NCBI RefSeq assembly: GCF_027594785.1 | Contig: NZ_CP075584.1 | Coordinates: 1,550,001-1,614,000 of the forward strand | DNA: 64,000 nucleotides | Source of the DNA: Cryobacterium breve | GTDB lineage: Bacteria > Actinomycetota > Actinomycetes > Actinomycetales > Microbacteriaceae | Direction of reading: 5' to 3' | Shown here: positions 20,288-30,831 of the stretch, piece after piece | Position numbering within the stretch: position 1 is the stretch's first letter | Layout of the letters: every line of letters begins with the position of its first letter | Notes under the pieces: generated by a model | Databases searched by the model: none | Told to the model about the DNA's origin: nothing | What the model saw: only the letters and a program-made list of their open reading frames with translations | Position numbers and translations under genes: made by a program

Positions 20288-20980
20288 ATGACTGATGGCC
20301 CCCGCATTCTTATTGTCGACGACGAGCCCAACATTCGGGATCTCCTCACCACCAGCTTGCGCTTCGCCGGCTTCGCCGTGCGGGCCGTCGGCAACGGAGC
20401 ACAGGCGATCTCCGCCGTGCTCGAAGAGGAACCCGACCTGATCATCCTCGACGTCATGCTTCCCGACATGAACGGCTTCGGCGTGACCAAACGCCTCCGT
20501 TCCGCCGGCTATACGGCGCCGATCCTGTTCCTCACCGCCAAGGACGACACCGAAGACAAGATCACCGGCCTCACGGTCGGCGGCGACGACTACGTGACCA
20601 AGCCGTTCAGCCTCGACGAGATCGTGGCCAGGATCAAGGCCATCCTCCGCCGCACGATGCACGCCGACGAAGACGCCGTCATCCGTGCCGGTGAATTGAC
20701 CATGGACCAGGACACCCACGAGGTCCTCGTCGGCGAAGAGCCCATCGAGCTCAGCCCGACCGAGTTCAAGCTGCTCCGGTACCTGATGCTCAACCCGAAC
20801 CGGGTGCTCTCGAAGGCGCAGATCCTCGACCACGTCTGGGAATACGACTTCAACGGCGACGCCGGCATCGTGGAGTCCTACATCTCGTACCTGCGCCGCA
20901 AGGTCGACGCGCACTCCTCCGAGCCGCTGATCCAGACCAAGCGCGGGTTCGGCTACATGCTCAAGGCTGCCAAGGCATAG
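20288..20980 (+). CDS. OmpR/PhoB-family response regulator
   Basis: 230 residues. The receiver domain has acidic Asp11-Asp12, phosphoacceptor Asp55 (IILDVMLPD), Thr83 and Lys105 (YVTKPF). A winged-helix DNA-binding domain (about 135-230) ends with KRGFGYMLKAAKA. The cognate histidine kinase starts 31 bases downstream. The pair is of the actinobacterial PhoP/TcrA-like class; the signal it answers cannot be told from sequence. Confidence 0.93.
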   Translation: MTDGPRILIVDDEPNIRDLLTTSLRFAGFAVRAVGNGAQAISAVLEEEPDLIILDVMLPDMNGFGVTKRLRSAGYTAPILFLTAKDDTEDKITGLTVGGDDYVTKPFSLDEIVARIKAILRRTMHADEDAVIRAGELTMDQDTHEVLVGEEPIELSPTEFKLLRYLMLNPNRVLSKAQILDHVWEYDFNGDAGIVESYISYLRRKVDAHSSEPLIQTKRGFGYMLKAAKA

Positions 20981-21011
20981 TCCCAGACTGCGCAAATAGA
21001 CTGGCGGCCTG

Positions 21012-22745
21012 ATGCATCAGTCACTTACGGAGCGGTGGAACCGCATATCCCTCAGGTCCAAGATCACCGGCGTGACCGTTCTCATGCTCACGCTCGGTCT
21101 TCTGGTCTCCGGGATCGGCACGATGGCCATGCTCCGCCAGTACGTGATCCAGCAGGTCGACGCGCAACTGCAGGCGGATGCCCAGACGACGTCCGTCGCG
21201 TACACCGCGAATGCGCTCGGGCAGAACACCGGCACCGTCGTGCCGTCTGACTACTTCGTCGCCCTGTACGACGAGAACGGCGACCTCCGCTACCAGTCGT
21301 GGACCGACGTGCCCGCCCGCGAACTGCCGCAGGTCACCATGCCCCTCGACCTGCAGTCGGTCAACGCACTCAACGGGCAGACCATGCGCCTGCAGGACGC
21401 CTCACACGACACCGAGTTCCTCGCGGTCGCGGTGCCGCTCGTCACCAATGTCCACGGCACCTACGGCACCCTTGTCATGGCGGTCTCGCTCAAGACGGCC
21501 GAGAACACCGTCGGTACCTACCTCACGATCTTCCTAGGCTTCGGCCTGGGCGTCGTGCTCCTGGGCGGCCTGATCACCCGGCTGCTCGTGACGAGCACTT
21601 TCGCCCCCTTGCGCGAGGTGGAGCGCACGGCCGCGGCGATCGCGGACGGCGACTTCAGCCAGCGCCTCGGCGGTGCCACGCCCAACACCGAAGTCGGCCG
21701 GCTCAACCGCTCCCTCAACACCATGCTCAGCCGGATCGACCGTCTGTTCAAGGAACGGGCCCGCACGATCGACCAGATGCGCCGCTTCGTCGGCGACGCG
21801 AGCCACGAACTCCGCACCCCGCTCGTGTCCGTACGCGGCTACGCCGAGCTCTACCGGATGGGTGCTCTGCAGACGCCGGAAGAGGTCGCCCAGGCGATGG
21901 AGCGCATCGAGAAGGAGGCGATCCGGATGGGCGGTCTCGTCGAGGACCTCCTCGAACTCGCCCGTCTCGACGAGACGAAGCCGCTCGCCCTCACCCCCGT
22001 CGATCTGCTCCCCCTCGCCCGCGATGCCGCCCTCGACGCGATGGCCTCCTCCCCCGGTCGCACCATCACGGTCGTGGCGAAGGCTCCCGACACCGACGAG
22101 GCGCCCGTGGCGCCTCTGGCCCCCGCGATCGACCTCGCGCACTCCACGGGCGAGGTCCCGACCTCCACCTTCGTGACGGTCCCCGAGCGGGCCGTCGAGG
22201 CCGTTGCCGTGCCGCATCCGACCACCGTTTTCTTCGCGGGAGCGACGCTCGCGCGACTGCGCACCCGCCGCCCCCGTAAAGCGGATGCCGTCGCGGTCCT
22301 CCCCCAGCCCCTGCCGGCCGCCGCGCCGACCGACACGCTCCCCGCCATCGTCATGGCCGAGGAGAACAAGATCCGCCAGGTCATCACCAACCTGATGGGC
22401 AACGCCCTGCGCTTCAGCCCGGCCGACAGTCCCATCGAGCTCGAGATCGCCGTCGACCGGCGGAACCAGCGCGCATCCGTCGCCGTGATCGACCACGGCG
22501 AGGGCATCCCGCCGCAGATCCGGGACAAGATCTTCCAGCGCTTCTGGCGCGCCGACACCTCCCGCGCGCGCGAGACCGGAGGAAGTGGACTCGGCCTGGC
22601 GATCGTCGCGTCGATCGTCGCAAGCCACAATGGCACCGTCCAGGTCGTCGAGACCCCGGGTGGCGGCGCGACCTTCCGGGTCTGGTTCCCGCTCGCCGAG
22701 TCCCCGAACGCGCCGCAGCGCCTCTCGATCAACCCGACCCCGTAG
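21012..22745 (+). CDS. Sensor histidine kinase with unusual linker in the catalytic domain
   Basis: 577 residues. There are two membrane helices (about 18-40 and 169-193) around an extracytoplasmic sensor domain, a HAMP domain (about 192-245), a HisKA domain with His265 (GDASHELRTPL) and an HATPase domain with N-box VITNLMGNALRFSP, DHGEGIP and GSGLGLAIV. Residues about 358-445 are a Pro/Ala-rich insertion, with a basic RLRTRRPRK island, between the first catalytic strands and the N-box. Family members are usually 480-500 residues without it. It is the partner of the regulator at 20288. Confidence 0.92.
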   Translation: MHQSLTERWNRISLRSKITGVTVLMLTLGLLVSGIGTMAMLRQYVIQQVDAQLQADAQTTSVAYTANALGQNTGTVVPSDYFVALYDENGDLRYQSWTDVPARELPQVTMPLDLQSVNALNGQTMRLQDASHDTEFLAVAVPLVTNVHGTYGTLVMAVSLKTAENTVGTYLTIFLGFGLGVVLLGGLITRLLVTSTFAPLREVERTAAAIADGDFSQRLGGATPNTEVGRLNRSLNTMLSRIDRLFKERARTIDQMRRFVGDASHELRTPLVSVRGYAELYRMGALQTPEEVAQAMERIEKEAIRMGGLVEDLLELARLDETKPLALTPVDLLPLARDAALDAMASSPGRTITVVAKAPDTDEAPVAPLAPAIDLAHSTGEVPTSTFVTVPERAVEAVAVPHPTTVFFAGATLARLRTRRPRKADAVAVLPQPLPAAAPTDTLPAIVMAEENKIRQVITNLMGNALRFSPADSPIELEIAVDRRNQRASVAVIDHGEGIPPQIRDKIFQRFWRADTSRARETGGSGLGLAIVASIVASHNGTVQVVETPGGGATFRVWFPLAESPNAPQRLSINPTP

Positions 22746-22884
22746 CCCGCATCCCCTGGTCGGTAGCCCCGGCGGCTCCTCAACGGGCAACGGTATCGGC
22801 GAGTTGTCCCCAGCCGGGACGCGCTCGTCGGCCGCGCGCGGCATCCGCCTTACGGTGGCAGCTCACCCTTCGAAAGGACTGCGC

Positions 22885-23175
22885 ATGCCCCGGTACCAGG
22901 TAGACAGTGAACTCGTGCTCAGCACCACGACGACGGCCAGGGCGACGCTCGGGAGGATTCAGGCGGAGGTCGCCGCGCTGCTCGGCCAGCTGACCGGGCT
23001 GGAGGGTTCGTGGACCGGGCAGGCCGCCGCCGCGTTCCAGGCCGCCGTCACGGACTGGCGGGCGACCCAGCAGCAGGTTGCGCAGAGCGCGGAAAGCCTC
23101 GGCCAGGCGCTCAACCAGGCCGGTCAGCAGTATGCCGAGATCGAGCAGGCCAACGCGCGGCTCTTCGCCCGGTAG
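22885..23175 (+). CDS. WXG100-family protein
   Basis: A 96-residue helical-hairpin protein with the WXG-type turn (GSWTGQAAAAFQ) near residue 43 and many Gln and Ala residues. A gaaagga ribosome site precedes ATG 22885. WXG100 proteins are usually exported by type VII secretion, but no Ess/Esx machinery gene is nearby. Such orphan copies beside groEL are common in this family of bacteria. The function is unknown. Confidence 0.88.
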   Translation: MPRYQVDSELVLSTTTTARATLGRIQAEVAALLGQLTGLEGSWTGQAAAAFQAAVTDWRATQQQVAQSAESLGQALNQAGQQYAEIEQANARLFAR

Positions 23176-23195
23176 CGGCGTCCGCGGACGCGAAA

Positions 23196-23225
23196 ACAGG
23201 GCGCCTCCCGGAGGAGACGCCCTGT
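23196..23225. terminator. Bidirectional terminator between WXG100 and groEL
   Basis: acagggcg pairs with cgccctgt around a 14-base loop. It lies between two convergent genes, with an A-rich stretch on the WXG100 side. Confidence 0.65.
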
Positions 23226-23270
23226 CAGCGGTGAAGCGGTGAAGCGGACTAACTATCGAGCAGGGTGGAC

Positions 23271-24961
<1,691 letters not shown>

Positions 24962-24968
24962 GTCGATT

Positions 24969-24995
24969 CTGGCACTCAGGGGTCGAGAGTGCAAG
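24969..24995 (-). promoter_or_regulatory. CIRCE-like operator 2 upstream of groEL
   Basis: CTGGCACTC, nine bases, GAGTGCAAG: the same spacing as the first copy but with two mismatched outer bases. It lies eight bases further from the gene and gives a double HrcA-binding region. Confidence 0.8.
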
Positions 24996-25019
24996 TGAGC
25001 GCCGGGAAGCGTCGCGAGG

Positions 25020-26090
25020 CTACGGGACGAGTTCGACGGAGCCGGTGCCGTTCGGGATCAGTTCGATCCAGGTATTGCCCGGAGCGAGGCGAATGGTGAC
25101 CCCGTTGTCGTCGATCAGTCTGATCGGGTCCGCCTGCCCGGCCTTCGACCACGTGGCGTGCACGGTCTTGCCCCCTGCGGACGCCCAACCTTCTCCCGAG
25201 CCGATCATGACCGTCTTGGGGACCTCTCCGTAGGTGCCGTCGATGTCGACCCGGAGCACGAGGACGTTGGTGGCGCCGCGACGGGCGCCGGTCGTGTCGA
25301 GGTCGGGGGCGCCCTCCTGCGAGCGCAAATAGTTCTGTGAGGCCGTGTCCCAGCTCCAGGCGGGATACCGGGCTGCGGAGAATCGGCCGTTGATCTGGGT
25401 GATCGGCTTGCCGTCGATCCCGGCGGTCGATGCCGCGATCGAGCCCGCGTAGGCGAACTGCTGCACCGGTGGCGCGACGGAGGCATTGCGCCCGACGAGT
25501 TCGGCGGCCTTGAGCACGACATTGTGCGGGGCCTCCCTGTCGGCGACTCGGGAGAACAGGCCGGTCGTGTCGTAGTCGAAGACGGAGTTGATGACGGGTG
25601 TGGCCTTCATCATGTCGACGAAGATCTGCTGCCCGCCGGAGTAGGCGACGATCCCGCCGAACGGCGTGATGATGTCGGGGTCCATCGGCCGGATCGACCG
25701 CACCGGGCCGATGGCGTCGGGGATGTCGGACTGCCAGACGCCGACGTAACGGGTCAGCCCGCCCTCGACGAGTTCCTCGAAGACGATGTCCGCGCGGTCG
25801 AGGGAGATCTGGGGTCTGGCGGCCTCGTGGTTGTCGATTTTCACCGCGAGGGACGGGTTCGCGGCCTTTCCGGCCGGCACGATCGTGCCGCGGAGCGGTG
25901 CGATCGCCAGTGGTGCCGGGGCATCGACCGCAGCCGTGCTGGGCTCCACGGACGACGTCGGCGTCGCCGTGGTCGGCGGCTCGGTTCCGGAGCACGCCGT
26001 CATCACCACAAGCAGGCATGGAAGAAGCACGGCACCAAAAATTCGTGCCGTGCTTCGCCCGTGAATTGTCGCAGTTCTTTTCGCTGTCAC
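25020..26090 (-). CDS. DUF3048 domain lipoprotein
   Basis: About 356 residues from GTG 26090; TTG 26111 is the other possible start. A signal peptide ends in the lipobox VVMTACSG, so the protein is lipid-anchored outside the membrane. The DUF3048 fold follows: AVKIDNHEAARPQISLDRADIV, RYVGVWQSDIPDAIGPVRSIRP and, near the end, APGNTWIELIPNG. DUF3048 proteins (YerB-like) have no settled function. It is transcribed toward groEL but has its own 5' region. Confidence 0.88.
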   Translation of the reverse strand: MTAKRTATIHGRSTARIFGAVLLPCLLVVMTACSGTEPPTTATPTSSVEPSTAAVDAPAPLAIAPLRGTIVPAGKAANPSLAVKIDNHEAARPQISLDRADIVFEELVEGGLTRYVGVWQSDIPDAIGPVRSIRPMDPDIITPFGGIVAYSGGQQIFVDMMKATPVINSVFDYDTTGLFSRVADREAPHNVVLKAAELVGRNASVAPPVQQFAYAGSIAASTAGIDGKPITQINGRFSAARYPAWSWDTASQNYLRSQEGAPDLDTTGARRGATNVLVLRVDIDGTYGEVPKTVMIGSGEGWASAGGKTVHATWSKAGQADPIRLIDDNGVTIRLAPGNTWIELIPNGTGSVELVP

Positions 26091-26187
26091 GCCCCACACA
26101 CTACGCGGCAAAATCGCGGATACGGCGCGGCTCGGGGGTTCCCCGAGATTGGGTGCGCCTGATGTGGGTGCGCCTGATTTCTACAGG

Positions 26188-26391
26188 TTAGACGGGACGT
26201 ACCGACTCGGCCTGTGGCCCCTTCGCCCCGGTTCCCAGTTCGAAGATGACGTGCTGTCCCTCCTCCAAAACCTTGTACCCGTGCATGTCAATGGCGGAAT
26301 AGTGGACGAAGACGTCCTGTCCGCCGCCGTCGACGGTGATGAAGCCGAAACCCTTTTCAGCGTTGAACCATTTGACGGTTCCGTTCGCCAT
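26188..26391 (-). CDS. cspA: Cold-shock protein CspA family
   Basis: 67 residues, a single cold-shock domain with [18 protein letters not shown] and DVFVHYSAI. It binds single-stranded RNA and acts as an RNA chaperone. The 225 bases upstream (26392-26616) have no gene and probably hold a long 5' leader, as is usual for cold-shock mRNAs, but I see no defined structure there. Confidence 0.95.
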   Translation of the reverse strand: MANGTVKWFNAEKGFGFITVDGGGQDVFVHYSAIDMHGYKVLEEGQHVIFELGTGAKGPQAESVRPV

Positions 26392-26616
26392 GTGTAACTC
26401 CCCAGTGCTCTGATATTTTCGGCTACTGCCCGTTGGCCGTACCGGGCCTGGCGCATGTGACTGCGTCCACCTGATCCGACCGGTCGGATGCCCCTGAGGG
26501 CAACCGGACGAACTCGATGAGCGACCTGAGTCAAAGAGTACTGAAGCGCGAAAAGAAGGAAAGGGGGTTGACGAATGGCCCGGAATGGAGTTATAGAACC
26601 GGCGTCGAAGTGCAGG

Positions 26617-27198
26617 TCAGGAGGTGGGTGCGGCGCTGGAAACGAAGTCGGCTCCGACGACGACCGTGAGGTCCGCCCCCGATGTGGCGAAGTCGTTCGC
26701 GAGGAGCACGGTGGATCCCGGCAGCGAGGCCGCGACTCCGCGGGCGGCCCCCTCGAGGGTCGCGTCGGCGTAGTAGACGGTCGTCTTGGTCACGTCTTCG
26801 GTGCTCGCGTTGCTGAGTGCGCCGACGGTCCAGCCGGCCTTGGAGAGCAGATCCCCTGCGGCCTTGGCGACGCCCGTGCCCTTCGTGCCGTTGAGCACGG
26901 TGACCGTGAGGCTCGGATCGACCGTCGCGACGGCCGTGGGGACGGCCGATGCCACATCCGTTGCCGTTGTCGTGTCGGTCGCCGAGCTGGACGACAGGCC
27001 GGGGATCGCGATGTTCAGTTTGTTGCTGAGTGAAGCCATCCCGAAGACTCCGAGGCCGATGAGGACGGCCGTGGCTCCGAGTGCCCACCAGAACGCGACC
27101 CAGTGGCGCCCCTTCTTGCCGGGGGCGCGATGGGCGCCCACTCGGTCGAGGGAGTGCGGCAGGTGGTCGAAGCGGTCTTTCGGATAGGTGGGAGGCAT
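26617..27198 (-). CDS. LytR C-terminal domain protein, membrane-anchored
   Basis: 193 residues starting MPPTYPKDRFDHLPHSL behind a ggtggga site. One membrane helix (about 33-55) is followed by a Ser/Thr-rich linker and an extracytoplasmic LytR_C domain from about 95 (LTVTVLNGTKGTGVAKAAGDLL) to the end. LytR_C domains accompany cell-wall polymer ligases, but the catalytic LCP domain is absent here. The DUF3263 gene lies just upstream on the same strand. Confidence 0.85.
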   Translation of the reverse strand: MPPTYPKDRFDHLPHSLDRVGAHRAPGKKGRHWVAFWWALGATAVLIGLGVFGMASLSNKLNIAIPGLSSSSATDTTTATDVASAVPTAVATVDPSLTVTVLNGTKGTGVAKAAGDLLSKAGWTVGALSNASTEDVTKTTVYYADATLEGAARGVAASLPGSTVLLANDFATSGADLTVVVGADFVSSAAPTS

Positions 27199-27268
27199 TG
27201 TGGGGCTGGGTCGATCCTCTTGTCGCGGGCGAATGGGTGGAACGTCGGGGTGCGAGATCCTGCTGCGC

Positions 27269-27583
27269 CTACGGGGCGGGGCTGGTTCGGTGCTCCGGAG
27301 CGCGCACTGTCCGGCGCTCCCGTGCCTGCGCCCGGGCCGCACGCATCCGCTGCAGGCGTTTCACCAGCATGGGATCGTGAGCCAGGGCGAGCGGAGAGTC
27401 GATCAAAACGCCCAATAGTTGATAGTACCGGGCAGCGGACAGGCCGAACTCGGAGCGGATCGCCTGCTCCTTGGCCCCGGCGTGGGTGAACCAGCGCCGT
27501 TCGAAGCTCAGGATGCCGCGATCACGGTCGGTCAGGCCGCCTGGGGAGTCGGCGGGGTCCGGGTCACGTGCGCCGTCCACCAT
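27269..27583 (-). CDS. DUF3263 protein
   Basis: 104 residues. The core GLTDRDRGILSFERRWFTHAGAKEQAIRSEF followed by LSAARYYQLLGVLID is the actinobacterial DUF3263 signature, a small helical domain that may bind DNA. The C-terminus is Arg-rich. It shares its strand and probably its transcript with the LytR_C gene 70 bases downstream. Function is unknown. Confidence 0.85.
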   Translation of the reverse strand: MVDGARDPDPADSPGGLTDRDRGILSFERRWFTHAGAKEQAIRSEFGLSAARYYQLLGVLIDSPLALAHDPMLVKRLQRMRAARAQARERRTVRAPEHRTSPAP

Positions 27584-27830
27584 CCACCTCTTTCGCCCTC
27601 GCCATTCGCTGCTCGAATCCTATTTGGCGTCGGCTATGGATTTGCTGGGCCACGCGGGTCGTCCAGCGGCCGGGAAGGAAAGTGCCCGGGCAGACGTGGG
27701 AGTGCCTCGATGTGAAAGTGCTGAACGGCCCCGGGAATCGGAATACGGCCCGGCCGAGCTGAGTTTAGGCTTGCTGGGAGGGTTGCGGTGTTCACTATGC
27801 TGCGCCCTCGCCCGATGGGAAGGATGAACC

Positions 27831-28233
27831 ATGGACTACGAAGTCACCAAGTCAGACGCTGAATGGGCCGCGGAACTCGGGCCGGAGAAGTTTGCCGTAC
27901 TCCGTCAGGCCGCCACCGAGCGGGCCTGGACCGGGGAGCCTGCTCGACGAGAGCCGCTCCGGCATCTACACCTGCGGCGCCTGCCACGCCGAGCTCTTCA
28001 AGAGCGGCACGAAGTTCGATTCCGGCTGTGGCTGGCCGAGCTTCTACGAGTCGGTGCGCCCCGAGGCCGTCGAACTCATCGAGGACACCTCCCTCGGCGT
28101 CGTCCGCACCGAGGTGCGGTGCGCGAACTGCGGTTCCCACCTGGGGCACGTCTTCGACGATGGTTTCGGCACCCCGACTGGCGACCGCTACTGCATGAAC
28201 TCCATCTCGCTCGAGTTCAAGCCGGTCGACTAG
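27831..28233 (+). CDS. msrB: Peptide-methionine (R)-S-oxide reductase, frameshifted at 27939
   Basis: 133 residues when corrected. It reduces methionine-R-sulfoxide in proteins. The two zinc CxxC pairs (CGAC and CANC), [22 protein letters not shown] and the catalytic Cys in [12 protein letters not shown] are all present. The frame breaks after RAWTGE, because GAGCTGCTC is written GAGCCTGCTC; removing one C gives [18 protein letters not shown]. The nitroreductase-like gene begins four bases after the stop, so they form one operon. Confidence 0.94.
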
Positions 28234-28236
28234 ACC

Positions 28237-28815
28237 GTGTCCACGCCGCTCGAGGCGATCGGCGGGCGGCGTTCGTTCTCCGCCGTGACAGCGGATGCCC
28301 CCACGCACGAAGAGCTCCTCCCGCTCGTCGCCGCGTGCGCGCGCGTGGCCGACCACGGGGCCCTGCGCCCCTGGCGCCTGATAGAACTGCGCGGGGATGC
28401 CCGCACGCGGCTGGGGGCGGCGTTCGTTGCGGCATCCGCTCGCCTCGCCGCGGAGGCCTGTGCGGAACCCCCGTCAGCCGCGGACCTGGCCAAGCTCGCC
28501 GGCAAGCCGCTGCGGGCGTCGCTGCTGATCGCGGTCGTCGCGAGCCATCGGGAGAGCGACAAGGTCGAGGCCTGGGAACAGGACGTCACCGCGGCGGGCG
28601 TCGGACACGCCCTCAGCCTGCTGTTGGCCCACGCCGGCTGGGGCGTGATGTGGCGCACCGGAGCGTTGACGCGCACCCCGGAAGTGCACGGGTTGCACAG
28701 GCTCACCGAGTCAGAGGAGTTGCTCGGCTGGCTCTACGTCGGCGGAGTGCCGACTGGAGCAAAGCCGGGCGTCCGGCTGCCGGTCGACCCCGCCGTGCAC
28801 CTCACCGCCCTGTGA
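28237..28815 (+). CDS. Nitroreductase-family protein
   Basis: 192 residues from GTG 28237. The FMN-binding RRSFSAVTADAPTHEELLPLV at the N-terminus and the C-terminal LYVGGVPTGAKPGVRLP suit the nitroreductase superfamily. It should use FMN and NAD(P)H, but the substrate is not inferable. Tight coupling to msrB suggests a redox-defence role. Confidence 0.85.
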   Translation: MSTPLEAIGGRRSFSAVTADAPTHEELLPLVAACARVADHGALRPWRLIELRGDARTRLGAAFVAASARLAAEACAEPPSAADLAKLAGKPLRASLLIAVVASHRESDKVEAWEQDVTAAGVGHALSLLLAHAGWGVMWRTGALTRTPEVHGLHRLTESEELLGWLYVGGVPTGAKPGVRLPVDPAVHLTAL

Positions 28816-28910
28816 CCGCGTACTGACCACCCCCCTGTCCCTCCCCTGACCTTCAACTGGCTCCCCTGACCGCTCACCTTTTGGTTCTTTTAGGCTCGCG
28901 CGCCACGTAC

Positions 28911-28946
28911 GCCGCTTCGCGCCAGGCATGCCTGGCGCGAAGCGGC
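28911..28946. repeat. 36-bp perfect palindrome
   Basis: The arms gccgcttcgcgccaggca and its exact complement meet with no spacer. Outside them, gcgcgcca and tggcgcgc form a second, outer pair. It lies in the 247-base gap between the nitroreductase gene and the next forward gene. It could be a terminator or a cruciform site; no T-run follows. Confidence 0.85.
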
Positions 28947-29062
28947 GCAGTTGGCGCGCGTTCGCCGGGGCGCGGTTCAGCACCCGCAAGCTTCACCGTC
29001 TCTTCACCTGAACGTCGGCGGAATGTCCCGGGCACGGCGAGGGCGCGACGTATCCTCATGGC

Positions 29063-29467
29063 GTGAGCGTAGAAATCAGCACACTCGTCCAGCCCGACTC
29101 CGTCTACCTCGGAACGCTGACCCTCCTGCGGCCGGCCGTCACAGTGACCCTGACCGCCGAAGCTCCTGCTCCCGCCGTTTCCGCCGTTGCCCGGCGCCCG
29201 AGCGTCGACGATGCCGACCCCACCTTCCTGGAACCGCTTGTGGATGTCGTGCTCCGGTTCCTCTGGGCGCTCGTCGGCTGCTACGTCTGGGTAGTCCTGC
29301 TCGCCAAGGGTCCACGGTCCCGCTCGGTGAGCCGGGAGCTTGAGCCGATCGTCTGGCCGCAGGCGGACTACCCCGCTGTGGGACTGCCGGCGCTCGGACT
29401 GTCGAGCGCCGGCAGCGTCCGCCGGCCGTCGAGCCCCGACTTCGGCGAGAACGGCGCTCGCGCTTAG
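29063..29467 (+). CDS. Single-pass membrane protein of unknown function
   Basis: 134 residues from GTG 29063. Residues 1-60 are polar and Thr/Val/Ala-rich, one hydrophobic segment spans about 65-85 (VVLRFLWALVGCYVWVVLLA), and the tail is Pro/Gly-rich. Codon use is normal for the region and the frame is open throughout. I recognise no domain. Confidence 0.55.
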   Translation: MSVEISTLVQPDSVYLGTLTLLRPAVTVTLTAEAPAPAVSAVARRPSVDDADPTFLEPLVDVVLRFLWALVGCYVWVVLLAKGPRSRSVSRELEPIVWPQADYPAVGLPALGLSSAGSVRRPSSPDFGENGARA

Positions 29468-29586
29468 GTCACACGGAATGCGCGGTGCGCACCGTGTTGC
29501 CGGACGGATCGCGGAACGCGCAGTCGCGCGGCCCCCAGCGCCTATCGATGGGGATTCCCGGAGCAGACCCGGGGAGCGCCAGAGAA

Positions 29587-29665
29587 CGCAAGGTCGGAGT
29601 TTTTCGCGACTCGCGGCATCCGCTGACCGGATTCGCGGCGTGTCGCGAAAATCTCCGACTTTGCG
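29587..29665. repeat. Long inverted repeat between convergent genes (IR-A)
   Basis: Arms of 24 bases (29587-29610 and 29642-29665) pair with one G-U and one mismatch; the loop is 31 bases. The loop side contains a 20-base sequence, cgcgactcgcggcatccgct, found again exactly at about 39445. It lies 36 bases before the stop codon of the cytochrome b-like gene and may terminate both transcripts. Confidence 0.8.
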
Positions 29666-29700
29666 ACCGAGCGCATGCAGCGAAGCCTCGCCAGAGCGGC

Positions 29701-30633
29701 TCAGCGCGAGATGACGGTGCCGCCGAGCGCGGCGATCGCCCGCAGCAGGCGCGGGCCGGCGGCGAACCAGGCCACGATCATCACGACGAGCGAGGCGGCG
29801 AAGATCCAGAATCCGGTCCAGCCGCCGTCGCTCTGCACGGCGTACATGTGATTGAGGTTGCGCAGCGCCCCGGTCGCGAAGACCAGGGTCACGTGCACGA
29901 CGACAAAGACCAGAAAGACCATCATCACGCCGACGTGCACCGTCTTGGTCGCGCGGAGCGGAACGAGTGCGCTGAGGCGTCGTGACGTCCAGAGCGGCGA
30001 CAAGCGGATGCCGGTGGCGAGCGCGAGCGGAGCGGCCAGAAACACGATGGTGAAGTAGCTCAGGGTCTGGAGTGCGTTGTAGTTGACCCAGCCGTCGGCG
30101 ACCGGCCAGTCCAGCGAGACGTATTGGAGCGCGGCCGACACGGCGTTGGGAATGATGTCCCAGCTCACCGGGACGATGCGCACCCACTGGCCGGTGACAA
30201 AGAGCAGCACGTAGAAGAGCAGCCCGTTGACAACCCAGAGCACGTCGACCGAGAGGTGGAGCCAGACGTTGATGCCCATCCGGGTGGGCGGTCGTTTCGT
30301 GCGGATGAGCCCGGTATTGCGCCGGGTCCAGAACATGGTCGGCCGCCCGGCGGTGCGCACCTGCCAGCCAGAACGCACGATGAAGAGCAGAAAGAAAACG
30401 TTGAGCCCGTGCTGCCAGGCGAGCCACGCCGGAAAGCCGACGGGCGCCCCGGACGGCAGCGGCGACGCTCCGGGGAAGTCGGTGAGGAAGGACTGCACGG
30501 ACGGTAGCGAGCGGATACCCTTCGCGGCGAGCACTGCTGCGGCCAGGAGGCCGATCGCGAGGATGACGGCCACGGCGAGCCTGAACCAGGCGGCTCGACC
30601 GAAGCCGAGCAGCCCGGAGCGCTCTGCTGTCAT
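29701..30633 (-). CDS. Cytochrome b/b6-type integral membrane protein
   Basis: 310 residues starting MTAERSGLLGFG. There are five or six hydrophobic helices. Histidines that could bind haem lie in WLAWQHGLNVFFLLF, INVWLHLSVD and TVHVGVMMVFLVFVVVHV, the layout of cytochrome b561/b6 membrane anchors of oxidoreductases. No molybdopterin partner is nearby, so its donor and acceptor are unknown. It is convergent with the small membrane protein at 29063, with IR-A between. Confidence 0.82.
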   Translation of the reverse strand: MTAERSGLLGFGRAAWFRLAVAVILAIGLLAAAVLAAKGIRSLPSVQSFLTDFPGASPLPSGAPVGFPAWLAWQHGLNVFFLLFIVRSGWQVRTAGRPTMFWTRRNTGLIRTKRPPTRMGINVWLHLSVDVLWVVNGLLFYVLLFVTGQWVRIVPVSWDIIPNAVSAALQYVSLDWPVADGWVNYNALQTLSYFTIVFLAAPLALATGIRLSPLWTSRRLSALVPLRATKTVHVGVMMVFLVFVVVHVTLVFATGALRNLNHMYAVQSDGGWTGFWIFAASLVVMIVAWFAAGPRLLRAIAALGGTVISR

Positions 30634-30831
30634 CGGTCGCCCTCTCGGGCGATCGCGTCGTGCGGCATGGGTGTGCGTCCTTCTGGTCTGGCCGGTCCGG
30701 TGCCTGTCTGGCGGCATCCGTCGGCATTGTGGCGCGTTCAAGCGCGACTATGCCATCATCGACCATTTCGCGCCCGGCGTCTTCCCGCTCTGTCAAAATC
30801 CGACATCTGCGGGGCGCCCGGATGCACGCCG

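Noticed and set aside
22885..23175. A type VII secretion locus
   Set aside because: Only one WXG100 gene is present; no EccC-type ATPase or membrane components lie within range.
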